DNA of 64,000 nt from Oasisia sp. SBJ-2009 (GCA_964017155.1 OZ024856.1:14084125-14148124), one strand, 5' to 3'; counted from the first letter of the stretch, positions 1 through 13,453 are shown. Numbers and translations: made by a program. Notes: generated by a model from the sequence alone, not told the origin.

Positions 1-43
<43 letters not shown>

Positions 44-47
44 TAAC
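1..47. repeat. (AT)n microsatellite
   Basis: Near-perfect AT dinucleotide run at the left edge, probably continuing outside the window. Confidence 0.95.
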
Positions 48-439
48 CTCTCAGCAAAGTTATTTGTCGCAAATTAACACGAGGCAAACCAGTTTTGAGG
101 CATATTTTGATAGCAGGCGTAAATCACGTGACTGTATTGCGCCATAATCCGTGAATTATTTATTAAAAAAAAACGTAATATTTTATTGCACTGAACAACA
201 TTTTAAGAAACCTTTCACAGTAATCATCACAGGAGAGTCAACGAACAGCCCGTGGGATTTATACCGAAAATCCTTTATCGTTTCGCTGGACATTGACGAT
301 TTTACATTTATTGCACATGCGCAGAAACGTCAATCGGAACGTTTTCAACGATCGGAAAAATGTAAGTGTGACGTCTTTCGTTTCATACTTCTCCACAAAG
401 TGGTCAAGACTAACATCGTCAAAACGTGGAAGCGCTTTA
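48..439. other. Non-coding stretch, nothing recognised
   Basis: AT-rich flank between the AT repeat and the Harbinger element. Open frames here lack family motifs and are interrupted by the transposon terminus. No gene or RNA was seen. Confidence 0.6.
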
Positions 440-643
440 AGGCGTGTTTACACTACGCAACGCGGTTGCATGCAACGCGGCGATTGAGAAAGGTCAAGGG
501 TCAGCGATGTTGCTTGCAACGCGGCTGCTTGCAATATCTCTTGCATGTTTACACTACGCAACACGGTTGCTGCGACGAGCCGTTAACTGGTCCCCAGCCC
601 ACCGTGTGGCGCCACTCTTGCCGCCACATATTTTCCCGTTGCG

Positions 644-905
644 ATGGACGCCATGTGTGATAGCGACGATAATCTGTTGGCAGTTGCTGCAACATGTGCA
701 GTTATTGCATGTGTGCAGCCAACGAGGAAGAGGAAATGCTGGACACGACCTTGGCTTAAAAGAAGACAGCAGACTGTTGCGTATCACTGCCTCATGCAGG
801 AACTGCAGTCTGAAGACCCGGCAGCAATCAAAAATATTTGAGGATTGAAGTGTCCCAGTTCGAGGAATTGCTGGAGAAAGTGACACCGATATTTCAAGCG
901 TATAT
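644..905 (+). pseudogene. Harbinger transposase N-terminal fragment (frameshifted)
   Basis: The ATG at 644 opens a frame holding a WTRPWLKRR box followed by MQELQSEDP, which matches the start of PIF/Harbinger transposases (W-x-R-P-W-L/R-x-R, then an L/M-x-E-L-x-x-E-D-P block). The frame hits TGA at 839. The expected continuation, containing QFEELLEKVTPIF, resumes in another frame at about 841-905, so a single-base indel lies near 836-840. The DDE catalytic core and helix-turn-helix are absent. The piece cannot encode an active transposase. Confidence 0.8.
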
Positions 906-1083
906 TATAGTATATTAGTGCATATTACACGTTTAATGTACCCAGACCATTTGTTATTGTTTATAATATATGTAAATATAATACAACGTACATTGTAATT
1001 CTTATTTTAAAGTTGTTTAACTAAGTACAAACTTGTAAGGGGCGGACGATAATACAAGTAGTCTTCGCTTAACATAAATTCCA

Positions 1084-1284
1084 TCAATACTTACCGCCAA
1101 TTATTTTGTTGGTTCTCGTTTCCATTTCTGTTGCGATTGCGCGCAGTGCCGTTAAACGGTGCTCTTTCTTGTGGTAGTTGACGCTACCTACGTTCCACAA
1201 ACAATCATGTTCGTGAAACAACTCAATAAAAACAAATATGTCATCATCTGCCAGCCGAACATCGGTTTTCTTTGAGGCTGCCAT
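1084..1284 (-). pseudogene. Harbinger accessory MADF/Myb-like DNA-binding protein fragment
   Basis: A 66-codon frame starts at the ATG at 1284-1282. It contains FIELFHEHDCLWNVGSVNY followed by an Arg/Ala-rich helix, resembling a MADF domain (hydrophobic-I-x-L-[FY]-x-x-[HYF]-x-x-L-W at its start). Harbinger elements carry a second protein with a Myb/SANT or MADF fold that takes the transposase to the nucleus and to the ends. Here it lies convergent to the transposase fragment and stops early, so it is truncated or its downstream exon is lost. Confidence 0.65.
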
Positions 1285-1780
1285 GCTATCGGCGTCTCAA
1301 GTGTCACGTGAGTAGGCCTTTTGCTGTGATTGGACAAATTCCATGCAACATGTTGCACGAAATAGAACCTTCCCTATCCAAGAGACCGCTGCATGCAGCG
1401 GTCTCATGCGACGCCGCTGCTTGCAATTTCATGTTTACACTACGCAACGCGGTTGCAAGCAGCCGTGTCTCACGTTGCATGCAACCGCGTTGCGTAGTGT
1501 AAACACGCCTTTACCCAGTGCTTTCAATTTCAGAGCGAAGTTTGCGTCAAATACACGCGGCTACCCTTTGTTAAGCAGAGCTAGAGCTTGGTATCGGGCG
1601 TAATAACTTTAGTGAAATGCTCCCCATTTTTATGCAACGTGTTTTATTTAAATTACAACAATGCAGGCATCTAGTAAACATTATTATTTACTCATCTATA
1701 CATTTGTGAGTAGTTATGTTAATTAATTTGCCCTCAGTTGTCATTACAGCTTGGTATCGGGCGTAACCAGTTAAAGTATG

Positions 1781-2657
1781 CAGAGTTGCCAAGTCTCCCG
1801 ATTTATCGGGAGATCTCCCGGAAATATAGCAAAATAAACCGAATCTCCCGATCTCCCGCTTTTGATTTGCAATCTCCCGCAAAAGAATCGCTTTGTCTTT
1901 TTTACGCGTATTTTTCGATTTTTTTGCCGGCGCACCGTTTTGCGAGCTGTGTGTCATCTACGGTACACGGAAAGTGCCGAGAGCAGCCGAGCGGAGACTA
2001 TACAAGACGCACATAATAGAACTTTTCTGATTGGTCAGCTAACAGGAAGTGATTATATCCAATGGCCAATGGAAACGTTTGTTACGTATTGGGTAGGAAT
2101 AAGTTTAGCGGCATTTTTCAGACGAGGAAAATGCTGGAGGTACAATGAGTGAAAAGTCTGAAGAAAAGTGTTTGAAAAAGAGGAAATATGATTCCAAGTA
2201 CAAGAGTGAATGGAAATGGACAGAAATGCAGTTCTGCTTGAACTATTTATCTTGTGACTGCTGTTTATAGCTAAAATAAAATTTTACAATACCACAACCA
2301 TGTCCATTTTTATAATAGTAAAATAATCTTGAATCTCTGTAAACCCCAATACAAATATTCATTAATTATATATCCACACATGAAAGTTTAAAATATAAAG
2401 TATTGTTATTTAAAATATAGTTCATTTTCGAAGAGTTATAGGTGCTAAAATATAAGCGAAAAAGGCAGGAAATCACGTATTTGGCATTATCAATGAAAAC
2501 AATGTCTGGGAGGCACGCCCCCGCACTCCTCTAGCATTCTCGGTTACTTCGCTACCTCGGGCAAGGCGCTTCGCGTCTTGCATATATTTCTCCCTCTTTT
2601 GACATACTGTAGGAGGGAGATCTCCCTCACCACACTCAATTCAACTTGGCAGCTCTG
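1781..2657. mobile_element. TIR DNA transposon, non-autonomous, 6-bp target duplication
   Basis: Ends are CAGAGTTGCCAAGT (1781-1794) and the inverted CAGAGCTGCCAAGT (2657-2644), with one mismatch. Identical AGTATG hexamers flank it at 1775-1780 and 2658-2663. Each end carries the palindrome GGGAGATCTCCC just inside. A 41-codon frame at 2145-2270 is the only coding trace. Termini and 6-bp duplication resemble those of the larger element at 12782-17293, so the two may belong to one superfamily. A hAT would normally show 8 bp, so I leave the superfamily open. Confidence 0.8.
2145..2270 (+). pseudogene. Truncated transposase-like N-terminus
   Basis: A short frame opens at ATG 2145 with a Lys-rich start including KKRKYDSKYKSEW, then ends at TAG 2270. 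A charged KRKYxxxYxxEW start is common in ZMYM/KIAA1586-like hAT-derived proteins. Only about 25 residues look family-like before the frame turns random. It sits inside the 1781-2657 element, so it is read as the remnant of that element's parent gene. Confidence 0.4.
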
Positions 2658-2663
2658 AGTATG

Positions 2664-3208
2664 GCTGTTTTTTTTTATAAATAACATAAAATTAGGATTT
2701 ACATATTATAACAATGACCGTTATGAAAAAAATATTTCCATAAATAAATTGAATATACACGGCTGACATGACGATATTAACCGTTAAAAATAATTAATTT
2801 GGAATATTAGCACGTGGGAGACGAAGTTTGGTATCGGGCGTAACCAAATAAAATCGACCTATTAGCAAATGATGGTTTGTCGGTATAACTAATCATAAAA
2901 GGGGACTATGATGCAGTGTACTCCTTTATGATATACCTTGTCTTAGATCTGTTCCGAGAAATTGAAAAATGCCCATTATTTTAAAATGTTACAGAGGCGT
3001 TATAAATAAAAAACAAAAACATGGAAAGCGTATTTTGGCTGTTTTTTGTCTAATCTAGCAGGAATTAGCATACCTTCTTTTCAGAAACAATAAGAAATGT
3101 ACACATGGCCTGAAAGAACTGGCCGAAATGAATCCAACGATGTCTTTAATTTACATGTGACGTAAACAATTAGAAACTAATAATGCGTGGAAAATGTTAA
3201 TCAAAGTG
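2664..3208. other. Non-coding stretch between transposon and zinc-finger copy A
   Basis: AT-rich, no convincing gene. A 16-bp motif containing GGTATCGGGCGTAA is present here (about 2829) and also at about 1590 and 1752, the last just outside the left end of the 1781-2657 element. Confidence 0.5.
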
Positions 3209-3380
3209 TCAGACATTTTTGGAGAATGGCCCTACAGAGTGGATACGAACATGTGACCTTAAACCAACATTTTGTGAGAATTGTGCACCACTGGTATCAC
3301 ATGTGTAAGGTTTCTCCCCAGTGTGTATGCGGATAGGTATCTTCAAAGTACCACTTCTTGAGAATTGTGCACCACAGGTA

Positions 3381-3485
3381 CAATACAATACAATACAATA
3401 CAATACAATACAATACAATACAATACAATACAATACAATACAATACAATACAATACAATACAATACAATACAATACAATACAATA
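3381..3485. repeat. (CAATA)n pentanucleotide tail of the LINE
   Basis: About 21 copies of TACAA/CAATA on the plus strand, forming the 3' tail of the minus-strand LINE. Confidence 0.95.
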
Positions 3486-3832
3486 AAACTTTATTGTCCC
3501 GAACCGGGAAATTCATTCATTTTGCAGCGTTCGTCGTCATAAAAATATAAAATACAGAGTAGAGAAATAAAAAAAATGCTAATAAATTCATTATTAAAAC
3601 AGTAAGTGAACATCAATCATAATAAAATACAAGATAAATTATATAATATAATTTTAAAATTAAAGTTAAATTGTAATTGTGGTCTTCCTTTTACAAATAA
3701 AAAAAAATAAAAAAATAAAAAAATAAAAAAATAAAAAAATACAACATACACACATAACGCCAGAGGTGATTATCGTTTTGAATTTAGGAGTCGTACTGAC
3801 ATTGGGATGAATGAATCTCGCTTTCTGTTTGT

Positions 3833-4987
3833 TTAGGATGTTATTGTTCTGAACCTTCTGGACGAGGGCAGAAGGACGTACTCGTTATATAGGATGTGTG
3901 TGATGTCGTTAATTATTTTATTGGCTTTACGGAGAACCTGCTTTTCGTACAAAGCAGTGACAGAGGTTTGTTTGAGGCCGGTTATTTTGCTACTAATATT
4001 TACAACGCGCTGCAATTTATTCTTGTCTTTCTGGCTAACGTTCCCAAACCAACATATAAAAGAAAATGTCAAAACACTCTGTATACAAGATTTGTAAAAC
4101 ATGGATAAAATGGTGTTATCAATATTAAAGGATCGAAGTTTTCTAAGGCAGTAAAGACGCTGCTGGCATTTCTTGTACGTGACACTGCAGTGGCGGTCCC
4201 ATTTCAACTTATTGTCAATTGTTGTGCCGAGGTATTTATACTCGTCAACTACCTCTACCTTGTTATCGTGGATGACAGTATCAGACTGGGATGGAGGGTA
4301 TTTCCTAAAATCAATGCACATGTCTTTGGTTTTTGTTGCATTCAGACACAAATACGATCTATCACACCATGCAAGAAAGTCGTTTAACACAGGACCATGG
4401 CCAACTTCATCGTTAGACAACAGACTGAGTAAAGCTGTATCATCTGAGAATTTAATAAAGTACCTATTCGGACGGATGCTCCTGCAGTCATTTGTGTATA
4501 AAATGAATAACAGAGGGGATAAGATACATCCTTGGGGTGAGCCAGTGGAAACAACCTTCACGCTAGAAGTTGTGTTATTCACTCTAACCTGTTGGGGTCT
4601 CCCCACCAAAAAATCAAGCACCCATAGCGCCAATTCAGATTCAAGCTTAAATTCGGAAATTAATTTCTTAAACAACAAGTGAGGCTGCAGCGTATTGAAG
4701 GCAGAACTCATATCCAGATAGAGAACTCTGGCATGGGTTTTGGCGTCCTCAAGATGACAAAGTACATAATTTATTAGAGTAGCGACTGCATCCTCCACCC
4801 CTCTCCCAGGCCGATATGCAAATTGCAGGGGATCTAAAAGATGGTCTGTACGGGTCATGATCATGGTTTTAATGATTTTTTCAAAACTCTTCATTACGTG
4901 CGACGTCAACGCTACTGGACGAAAATCGTTAGGACAAGCAGGACGAGATTTCTTGGGGACAGGCACGACAATAGACGTTTTCCACAA
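3833..4987 (-). CDS. LINE reverse transcriptase (partial ORF2)
   Basis: An intact 384-codon frame begins inside the RT domain. Visible blocks in order: SRPACPNDFRPVALTSHVMK (fingers), QFAYRPGRGVEDAV, LYLDMSSAFNTL (motif A, catalytic Asp), GSPQGCILSPLLFILYTND (motif B), FSDDTALL (motif C; the YADD/FADD box reads FSDD), then thumb blocks LCLNATKTKDM and YKYLGTTID. The product would copy LINE RNA at a nicked target in the nucleus. The N-terminal endonuclease and a natural start are missing, and the first Met is internal. The frame has no stops over 1.1 kb, so insertion is young relative to the decayed zinc-finger host. Confidence 0.9.
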   Translation of the reverse strand: MWKTSIVVPVPKKSRPACPNDFRPVALTSHVMKSFEKIIKTMIMTRTDHLLDPLQFAYRPGRGVEDAVATLINYVLCHLEDAKTHARVLYLDMSSAFNTLQPHLLFKKLISEFKLESELALWVLDFLVGRPQQVRVNNTTSSVKVVSTGSPQGCILSPLLFILYTNDCRSIRPNRYFIKFSDDTALLSLLSNDEVGHGPVLNDFLAWCDRSYLCLNATKTKDMCIDFRKYPPSQSDTVIHDNKVEVVDEYKYLGTTIDNKLKWDRHCSVTYKKCQQRLYCLRKLRSFNIDNTILSMFYKSCIQSVLTFSFICWFGNVSQKDKNKLQRVVNISSKITGLKQTSVTALYEKQVLRKANKIINDITHILYNEYVLLPSSRRFRTITS

Positions 4988-5149
4988 GGTCGGGACTTTA
5001 TGTAAGTATCACATTTGTAGGGTTTTTCACCTGGATGACATTACTCCATCCTTCTTTAAAATGTTTTCCACAATTGTAACATCTTAATTGTTTTTCAATG
5101 GCTTCAGTGCTGTTATTTAAACTCATATCTAAGGCAGTCAGGAATCAGT

Positions 5150-5740
5150 CAGAAAGGAGAGTGATGTCACTTAAAAAATTTGAAAAACATTGTCCATCAA
5201 GACGAAGTTCGTGACATACTATGACCTGGTTCAACGTTTTGTGTCATGTTGGTCAGTGTCACATTATGCTGCAAACTGTTGTCACAAGACTGGTGGCACT
5301 AGCAGAACTTGACCGCTGCTGTCAACGTGCGAGGATGTGAAGCCACACCACTGTCATTTACATGTCACAGCCATTGCGCTGAAACAAAATGTATTTACAT
5401 GTAGAAGACACTGAGAAACAGAAAAATTACCAGACATGTCACAGACACAAAATGGCATAACCAGACACGCTGGCGATACTTAGTGACACTACCAGACATA
5501 AAGATTACATTACTGAGTGACACAATCAGACACATAAAAGGACACAATCAGACATATATTGTACATTTTTGACAGTAACAGATACACACGGTTTAGTGAC
5601 AAGAAGTCTCTCAAGTATCACACTTCCCAATGATTAGCGTGCTTAACACCAATTCTGACCTCAAGAAATCCTCCACACTTGATGAATACAACTGGGAGCG
5701 GTTCTCCCAGCAGACGTGTAGCTACAAAAGCCACACAAGG
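5150..5740. repeat. Zinc-finger copy flank, segmental duplicate 1
   Basis: Non-coding flank with a characteristic block (a run of GTCA-rich 'agacac' motifs, 'cagccattgcgctgaaacaaa'-type core) that recurs at 7797-8240 and 10731-11290. It marks the repeating unit of the zinc-finger cluster and is the most diverged of the three. Confidence 0.75.
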
Positions 5741-5929
5741 TATTAACGGACTGGTACATTTCTCGTGTTGTCTTTTCCACACGCACTACCAAAGAGTGAT
5801 TCTATGTAATGGCACTTTGCAGCAAAATGCCCGGGTCACATTTCTTAATAAGTTTATCCATTTCATAAAGTTACCTAGGCTAGTATTTGTTTTAAAAGAA
5901 CTGTGACAGATCAAATGTGGACGCAGACA

Positions 5930-7048
<1,119 letters not shown>

Positions 7049-7279
7049 TGTATCTATGTATCCTATGTATCTTATCAATTTTCACCCGGTGAATCTGCAC
7101 ACGCTTAGACGTTCAGCAAATTACCCTGAATGATACTTAGTTGTTCCACCTACTGTGATGTTAAAGATAGCTCTGTGATCCCCACTGCATAAACAGACTC
7201 AAAAACGAATGAATTCTACCCAGTCTACAAGTGTTAACGTCCAGCCTTGAGATAACGTCTTTGTTAACACTGGACCACA

Positions 7280-7797
7280 GCTGTCACACTCGAAACCACG
7301 GGGAATTAATGTCACACGCGAATGGTGTCTTTACCACGGGTAGTCTATGCCACACTTGAATGATGTCCCGTCCCCGAGGAGTTGATGTACCCACAAATGA
7401 TGTCCCCACGACGGGGAGTTGATGTACCCACAAATGATGTCCCCACGACGGGGAGTTGATGTCTTACTCGAAGTATGTCCCCACCACGAGGAGTTGCTGT
7501 CACACTTGAATGGTATCCCCACCAACGGGGGGTTGATGCTCACTAAAAATCACTGAGCTCATTTCAAAAAAATGTAATCCAACATTTTAACAACTAATCC
7601 AAACGACCCACCATGCGCACTGGCGTGATGTGTCCGCAGGACATTTTGCCAGTAAACATACAGATACAGATACAGATGCCACACACGAATGATGTCCCGA
7701 CCACGAGGTGTTGATGTACCCACAAATTATGTCCCCACCAAGGAGGAGTTGATGCCACATACGAATTGTGCCACAGTCACGAGGCGTTAATGTCACT
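7280..7797. repeat. Degenerate minisatellite (about 38-bp units), copy B side
   Basis: Repeats of the form GATGTCCCCACCACGAGGAG with GTTGATGTCACAC spacers at 7280-7540 and 7676-7797. The same family is expanded at 10130-10737, after copy C. Confidence 0.8.
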
Positions 7798-8239
7798 TGA
7801 AACGTAACTGATGTCAGTCGTTTGAAACAAACTCTTGTTCCTTAAGACAATGGTCTTGACATAGTGTGACCTGGTTAACTGTCTTATGTCATGTTGGTCA
7901 CTGTCACATTCTGCAGCAAAGTGTTGTCATAAGACTGGTGGCACTAACAGAACTTGACCTCTGATGTCAATGCACGATAACTTGAAGCGTCATCACTCGC
8001 ATTTACATGTCACAGCCATTGCGCTGAAACAAACAGTATTTAGATGTAGACGACACTTAGAAATAGAAACGTTATCAGACACGTCACAGACACCAAATGA
8101 TATAACCAGACACACTGAAGTTACTTAGTGGCAATACAAGACATAAAGATTACTCAGACACAAACAGGATATTTATTGACAGTAACACTAACAGATACAC
8201 AGATGACTTAGTGTCACACCAGTGTTACTTCTCAATGGC

Positions 8240-8240
<1 letters not shown>
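7797..8240. repeat. Zinc-finger copy flank, segmental duplicate 2
   Basis: Near-identical to 10731-11190, and a more distant match to 5166-5640. It lies 3' of the copy B repeat array and right at the 3' end of copy C, so the tandem unit is about 3 kb: fingers, minisatellite, flank. Confidence 0.85.
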
Positions 8241-9850
<1,610 letters not shown>

Positions 9851-10129
9851 ATCAATCAGGAATCAGTCGGATAGGAAAGCATTTCTCCAGCGTAGAGGTG
9901 TAAGTTCCTTACCAACACCACAATACAATTTATCTTTAAAAGTTGTCAACCGGTGATTCTGCACACGCTTAGACGCTTAAACAGACTCAAAAATGAATGA
10001 ATTCTATCCAGTCTACAAGTGTTAATGTCCATCCTTGAGATAGCGTCTCTGTGAACACTAGACCGCAGCTGTCACACTCGAAAATTAATGTCACACGCGA
10101 ATGGTATCTTTACCACGGGTAGTTTATGC

Positions 10130-10737
10130 CACACTTGAATGGTGTCCCATCCACGAGGCGTTGATGTACCCACAAATGATGTCCCCACCATGGGGAGTTG
10201 ATGTCACACTCGAATGATGTCCCCACCACGGGGAGTTTATGTCACACTCGAATGATGTCCCCACCACGAGGAGTTGATGTCGCACTCAAATGATGTCCCC
10301 ACCACGGGGAGTTGATGTCACACTCGAATGATGCCCCCACCATGAGGAATTGATGTCACACTCGAATGATGTCTCCACCACGGGGAGTTGATGTCACACT
10401 CGAATGATGTCTCCACCACGAGGAGTTGATGTCACACTCGAATGATGTCTCCACCACGAGGAGTTGATGTCACACTCAAATGATGTCCCCACCACGGGGA
10501 GTTGATGTCACACTCGAATGATGCCCCCACCATGAGGAATTGATGTCACACTCGAATGATGTCTCCACCACGAGGAGTTGATGTCACATTCGAATGATGT
10601 CCCCACCATGAGGAGTTGATGTCACACTCGAATGATGTCCCCACCACAAGGAGTTGATGTCACACTCGAATGATGTCCCCACCACGGGGGCTGATGCGAC
10701 ACACGAATGGTGTCACCATCACGAGGAGTTAATGTCA
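10130..10737. repeat. Minisatellite, 38-bp unit, about 15 copies
   Basis: Tandem units containing GATGTCACACTCGAATGATG followed by TCCCCACCACGAGGAGTT, with C/T and G/A variants between copies. It is the expanded homologue of 7280-7797. Confidence 0.9.
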
Positions 10738-11290
10738 CTTGAAACGTAACTGATCTCAGACGTTTGAAACAAACTCTTGTTCCTTAAGACAATGGTCGTG
10801 ACATAGTGTGACCTGGTTCAGTGTTTTATGTCATGTTGGTCACTGTCACATTCTGCAGCAAAGTGTTGTCATAAGACTGGTGGCACTAGCAGAACGTGGC
10901 CTCTGATGTCAATGCACGATAACTTGAAGCGTCATCACTCGCATTTACATGTCACAGCCATTGCGCTGAAACAAACAGTATTTAGATGTAGACGACACTT
11001 TGAAATAGAAACGTTATCAGACACGTCACAGACACCACATGATATAACCAGACACACGGAAGTTACTTAGTAGCAATACAAGACATAAAGATTACTCAGA
11101 CACAAACAGGAAATTTATTGACAGTAACACTAACAGATATACAGATGACTTAGTGTCACACCAGTGTCACTTCTCAATGGCCTGCGTGCTTTAGATTCAT
11201 AGACCTCGAGAAATCCTTCACAGTTCACACGTGATGAATACAACTGGGAGCGGTTCCCTGGGCAGACGTGTACCTACAAAAGACACACAA
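10731..11290. repeat. Zinc-finger copy flank, segmental duplicate 3
   Basis: Nearly identical to 7797-8240 and followed by CTACAAAAGACACACAA, which matches 5718-5735 in copy A. No coding potential was recognised. Confidence 0.85.
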
Positions 11291-11299
11291 TGTCATAAG

Positions 11300-11895
11300 A
11301 CATTATAATCACAGTCCGTACACTAGTAAAGATAAGGGCGGACTAGTAAACCTGCCTAATAACTAGTCTGGTTTTCTAGTAAAGGTCAATGTGTCATTTA
11401 ACCCTCCCTTCATAAATCAATCAACATCTTTGATGTCTATAATTTTCTCGTGTGATATTTTTATTTTCTAGTATTACAGTCCAGTAGAGCATTTTTTCCA
11501 TAACACTGTAATGTGAGCTAAATTTCCAAAATGATTATAAATATATTATATAGAAAATTTATAATGGTAGGGTGATACTGCCGGTCAATAAGTGCAAACG
11601 GCATACTTTTTCAATTGCGCAGTTTTTAAAACAGATCATATCTTCACTTTTTAATTAATTACTTTTGTTATTTCTGTATTGTTTCTTTGGTACCTTTATG
11701 AAAAGTGCATTGTTATTTAACTAGGTTTGCAATATGTGCAATTTTTTAGTTGAAAAACAAATTGGAACGACTTAAATTTGGATTGTTTATTTTTATTTGT
11801 GTGGACTAGTAAACCTTTTGGCACACTAGTAAACATCTGACTTTACTAGTCCCGCTGTCTAGTAAAATAAATGCTGAAGTTCTACCCTAAATCAC
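11300..11895. mobile_element. Insertion with clustered ACTAGT motifs at both ends
   Basis: Relative to copy A (5735-5750) about 600 bp is inserted here. The first 100 bp has four CTAGTAAA or ACTAGT sites and the last 80 bp has four more; the AT-rich centre has none. Subterminal clusters of a short motif are typical binding sites for a transposase, so this looks like a non-autonomous DNA transposon. I could not fix its exact termini. Confidence 0.45.
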
Positions 11896-11904
11896 ATGCG
11901 TCTT

Positions 11905-12160
11905 CACGACAGTGCCATTAACAGACCGGTACATTTCTCATGTGTTGTGTTGTCTTTTCTACACGCGCTACCAAGGGGTGGCTCCAGGTAATGGCACTTT
12001 GCAGCAAACTGCCCAGGTCACATTTCTTAACGAGTTTGTCCATTTCATAACGTTACCTACTATTTGTTTTAAAGGAATTGTGGCAGTTCAGATATGGACA
12101 CAGACAACGTGTTTCTTTGCATGACGAATTGCTGCAAATTGTGCACCACATATACTGAAT
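11905..12160 (-). pseudogene. 3'-terminal zinc-finger segment, extra duplicate
   Basis: Similar to 5745-5990 (3' end of copy B): shared 'tggtacatttctc', 'cacgcgctaccaa' and a degraded finger near 12100-12150. A remnant of a fourth zinc-finger copy lacking the rest of the gene. Confidence 0.55.
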
Positions 12161-12781
12161 TATATATTTCTGTGATCTACATATTGTAAAGAAATAATTC
12201 GCACAACAATCATCGACATCATTTAAATAGTCCAAGAGATAATATTACCTGTGAAATGTGAATATTTTTTATTTTAAGACGCCGTCGCAAAAAGAAAATG
12301 GAGAGTGAAACTATGACAGCCCTTTTTTACATTTGTATTTTTACAGCCACATGCCGAGCAGTAATGCATATTGTATTACGCAAATCAACACATAAAAACC
12401 GACTGCGTGTATCTCACAACATGTGTTTACCACTTGCTAGTGAACTGAAGAGCATTGGTTACATCATCGGTCACGTGACTTCTACTCGCTGACTGGTTGG
12501 CCGGACGCATCAACGCATTGATGGAAGCCTCCGTGCTGTGGCTGATTTCAGTAAATTATTCCACTTAGAAATTAAATTACTAGTAAGCCATTGACGTCAA
12601 AAATGTGATTACCGTTCGAAATGGTTGGATTGTGTTAACTCTTTGATGTGCATGCCATGCATAGGCCATAGCATATATGACATAATATATAGTTTTTCCG
12701 TTTGGATTCCCTCAAATGCCGTCGAGTTGACATAAACAGGCCTGAATGATTTAGTCCAGTTAAAGTCACTCATAACACCAG
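12161..12781. other. Non-coding stretch, nothing recognised
   Basis: No supported gene. The last six bases before the composite transposon (CACCAG, 12776-12781) are its left target duplication. Confidence 0.5.
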
Positions 12782-12862
12782 CAGACATGCCACATTCTTG
12801 GGATGGCTATCCGTATTTTTGACCTAAAATTCTGTAAGAATCCGTATCACTAATCAGATCTT

Positions 12863-13453
12863 CCAGTTAACTGGCCTAAGTTATTAAGGCCTTTTCAAAA
12901 CGTACATGTGTATGTGTTAGGAATGTCATTCTGCACCACTCCCGCTAAAAGGAAGTCATATATATATATATATTTTTTAATTGTGTTTTAGCTGATGTCA
13001 CATGGCGCGAGCAGTTAGCGCAGCTCAGACACATCGGGGGCCTCAAACCCTTTGGCAAAGGCGATGTCTAGCGTGTACATTGCGAAGTCGAAAAAACAAT
13101 TAGCCATATTTTATAAATCTATGCTTAAAACAAGTATATCTGCATAATATAGAATAAAAAGTTAATGATATCACTTTTTTTTTTTGGGGGGGGACATATT
13201 CGCAAATCGCAAGACATCGCCTTTGCGGTCGTGATACGTCAGGGGAGCGCTATGTATTGCTCACGCCCAGTGACATCGGCTTATTTCCATCGACTCGACG
13301 ACATTAAATTTATATAAAACACAATTTAAACAAATTATATCCGACTTCGTTTTAGCGGGTGTGATGCAGAATGACATTCCAAACACATACACATCGAAAA
13401 AACGTGGTAAAACCGTTTTGAAAAAGCCCTAATAATTTAGGCCAGTTAACTGG
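12863..13453. mobile_element. Nested 591-bp TIR element (MITE-like)
   Basis: Inverted arms of about 100 bp: 12863-12955 and 13355-13453. The arms begin with the 12-bp perfect palindrome CCAGTTAACTGG followed by CCTAA. The interior is non-coding. The same terminus occurs alone at 18739-18775. No clear target duplication was found. Confidence 0.75.

Larger units (their letters stand above)
440..1510 (+). mobile_element. PIF/Harbinger DNA transposon, internally deleted
   Basis: The left end (440-477) and right end (1473-1510) are perfect 38-bp inverted repeats starting AGGCGTGTTTACACTACGCA. Direct TTA triplets flank the element (437-439 and 1511-1513), the usual Harbinger target duplication. 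Subterminal copies of the same motif lie at about 547-573 and 1432-1457; the right pair can fold into a hairpin. Inside are a fragment of the Harbinger transposase on the plus strand and a MADF-like protein on the minus strand, the standard two-gene layout of the superfamily. The catalytic DDE region is missing between about 905 and 1083, so this is a non-autonomous deletion derivative. Identical TIRs suggest fairly recent movement. Confidence 0.9.
3381..5003 (-). mobile_element. 5'-truncated non-LTR retrotransposon (LINE)
   Basis: The element is read on the minus strand, with reverse transcriptase first and then a roughly 350-bp AT-rich 3' region ending in a (TATTG)n tail at 3381-3485. Flanking near-direct repeats (AGGTA at 3376-3380, AAGTA at 5004-5008) mark the target site. 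It lacks the endonuclease part, as expected of target-primed 5' truncation. Its 3' end has CTTTATTGTC (plus-strand spelling), shared with the smaller insertion at 6675-6949, so both belong to one family with a short-repeat tail (CR1/L2/Rex-like group). Exact clade is not settled. Confidence 0.85.
3209..5126 (-). pseudogene. C2H2 zinc-finger gene, copy A, split by a LINE
   Basis: On the minus strand an ATG at 5126-5124 begins a leader of the form NNSTEAIEKQ, the same leader as copy C (start 9850). It runs into a damaged first finger that loses frame (near 5030-5040) before GEKPY-type linker sequence. After the LINE, the fingers resume at 3377-3209 with CGAQFSRSGTLK and HTGEKPYTC. The LINE sits inside one finger: host sequence ending CACCACAGGTA (3380) continues as TCACATTTGTAGGG at 5009. 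The family comprises DNA-binding Kruppel-type proteins with 84-bp finger modules. With the insertion and indel it is non-functional. Confidence 0.75.
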
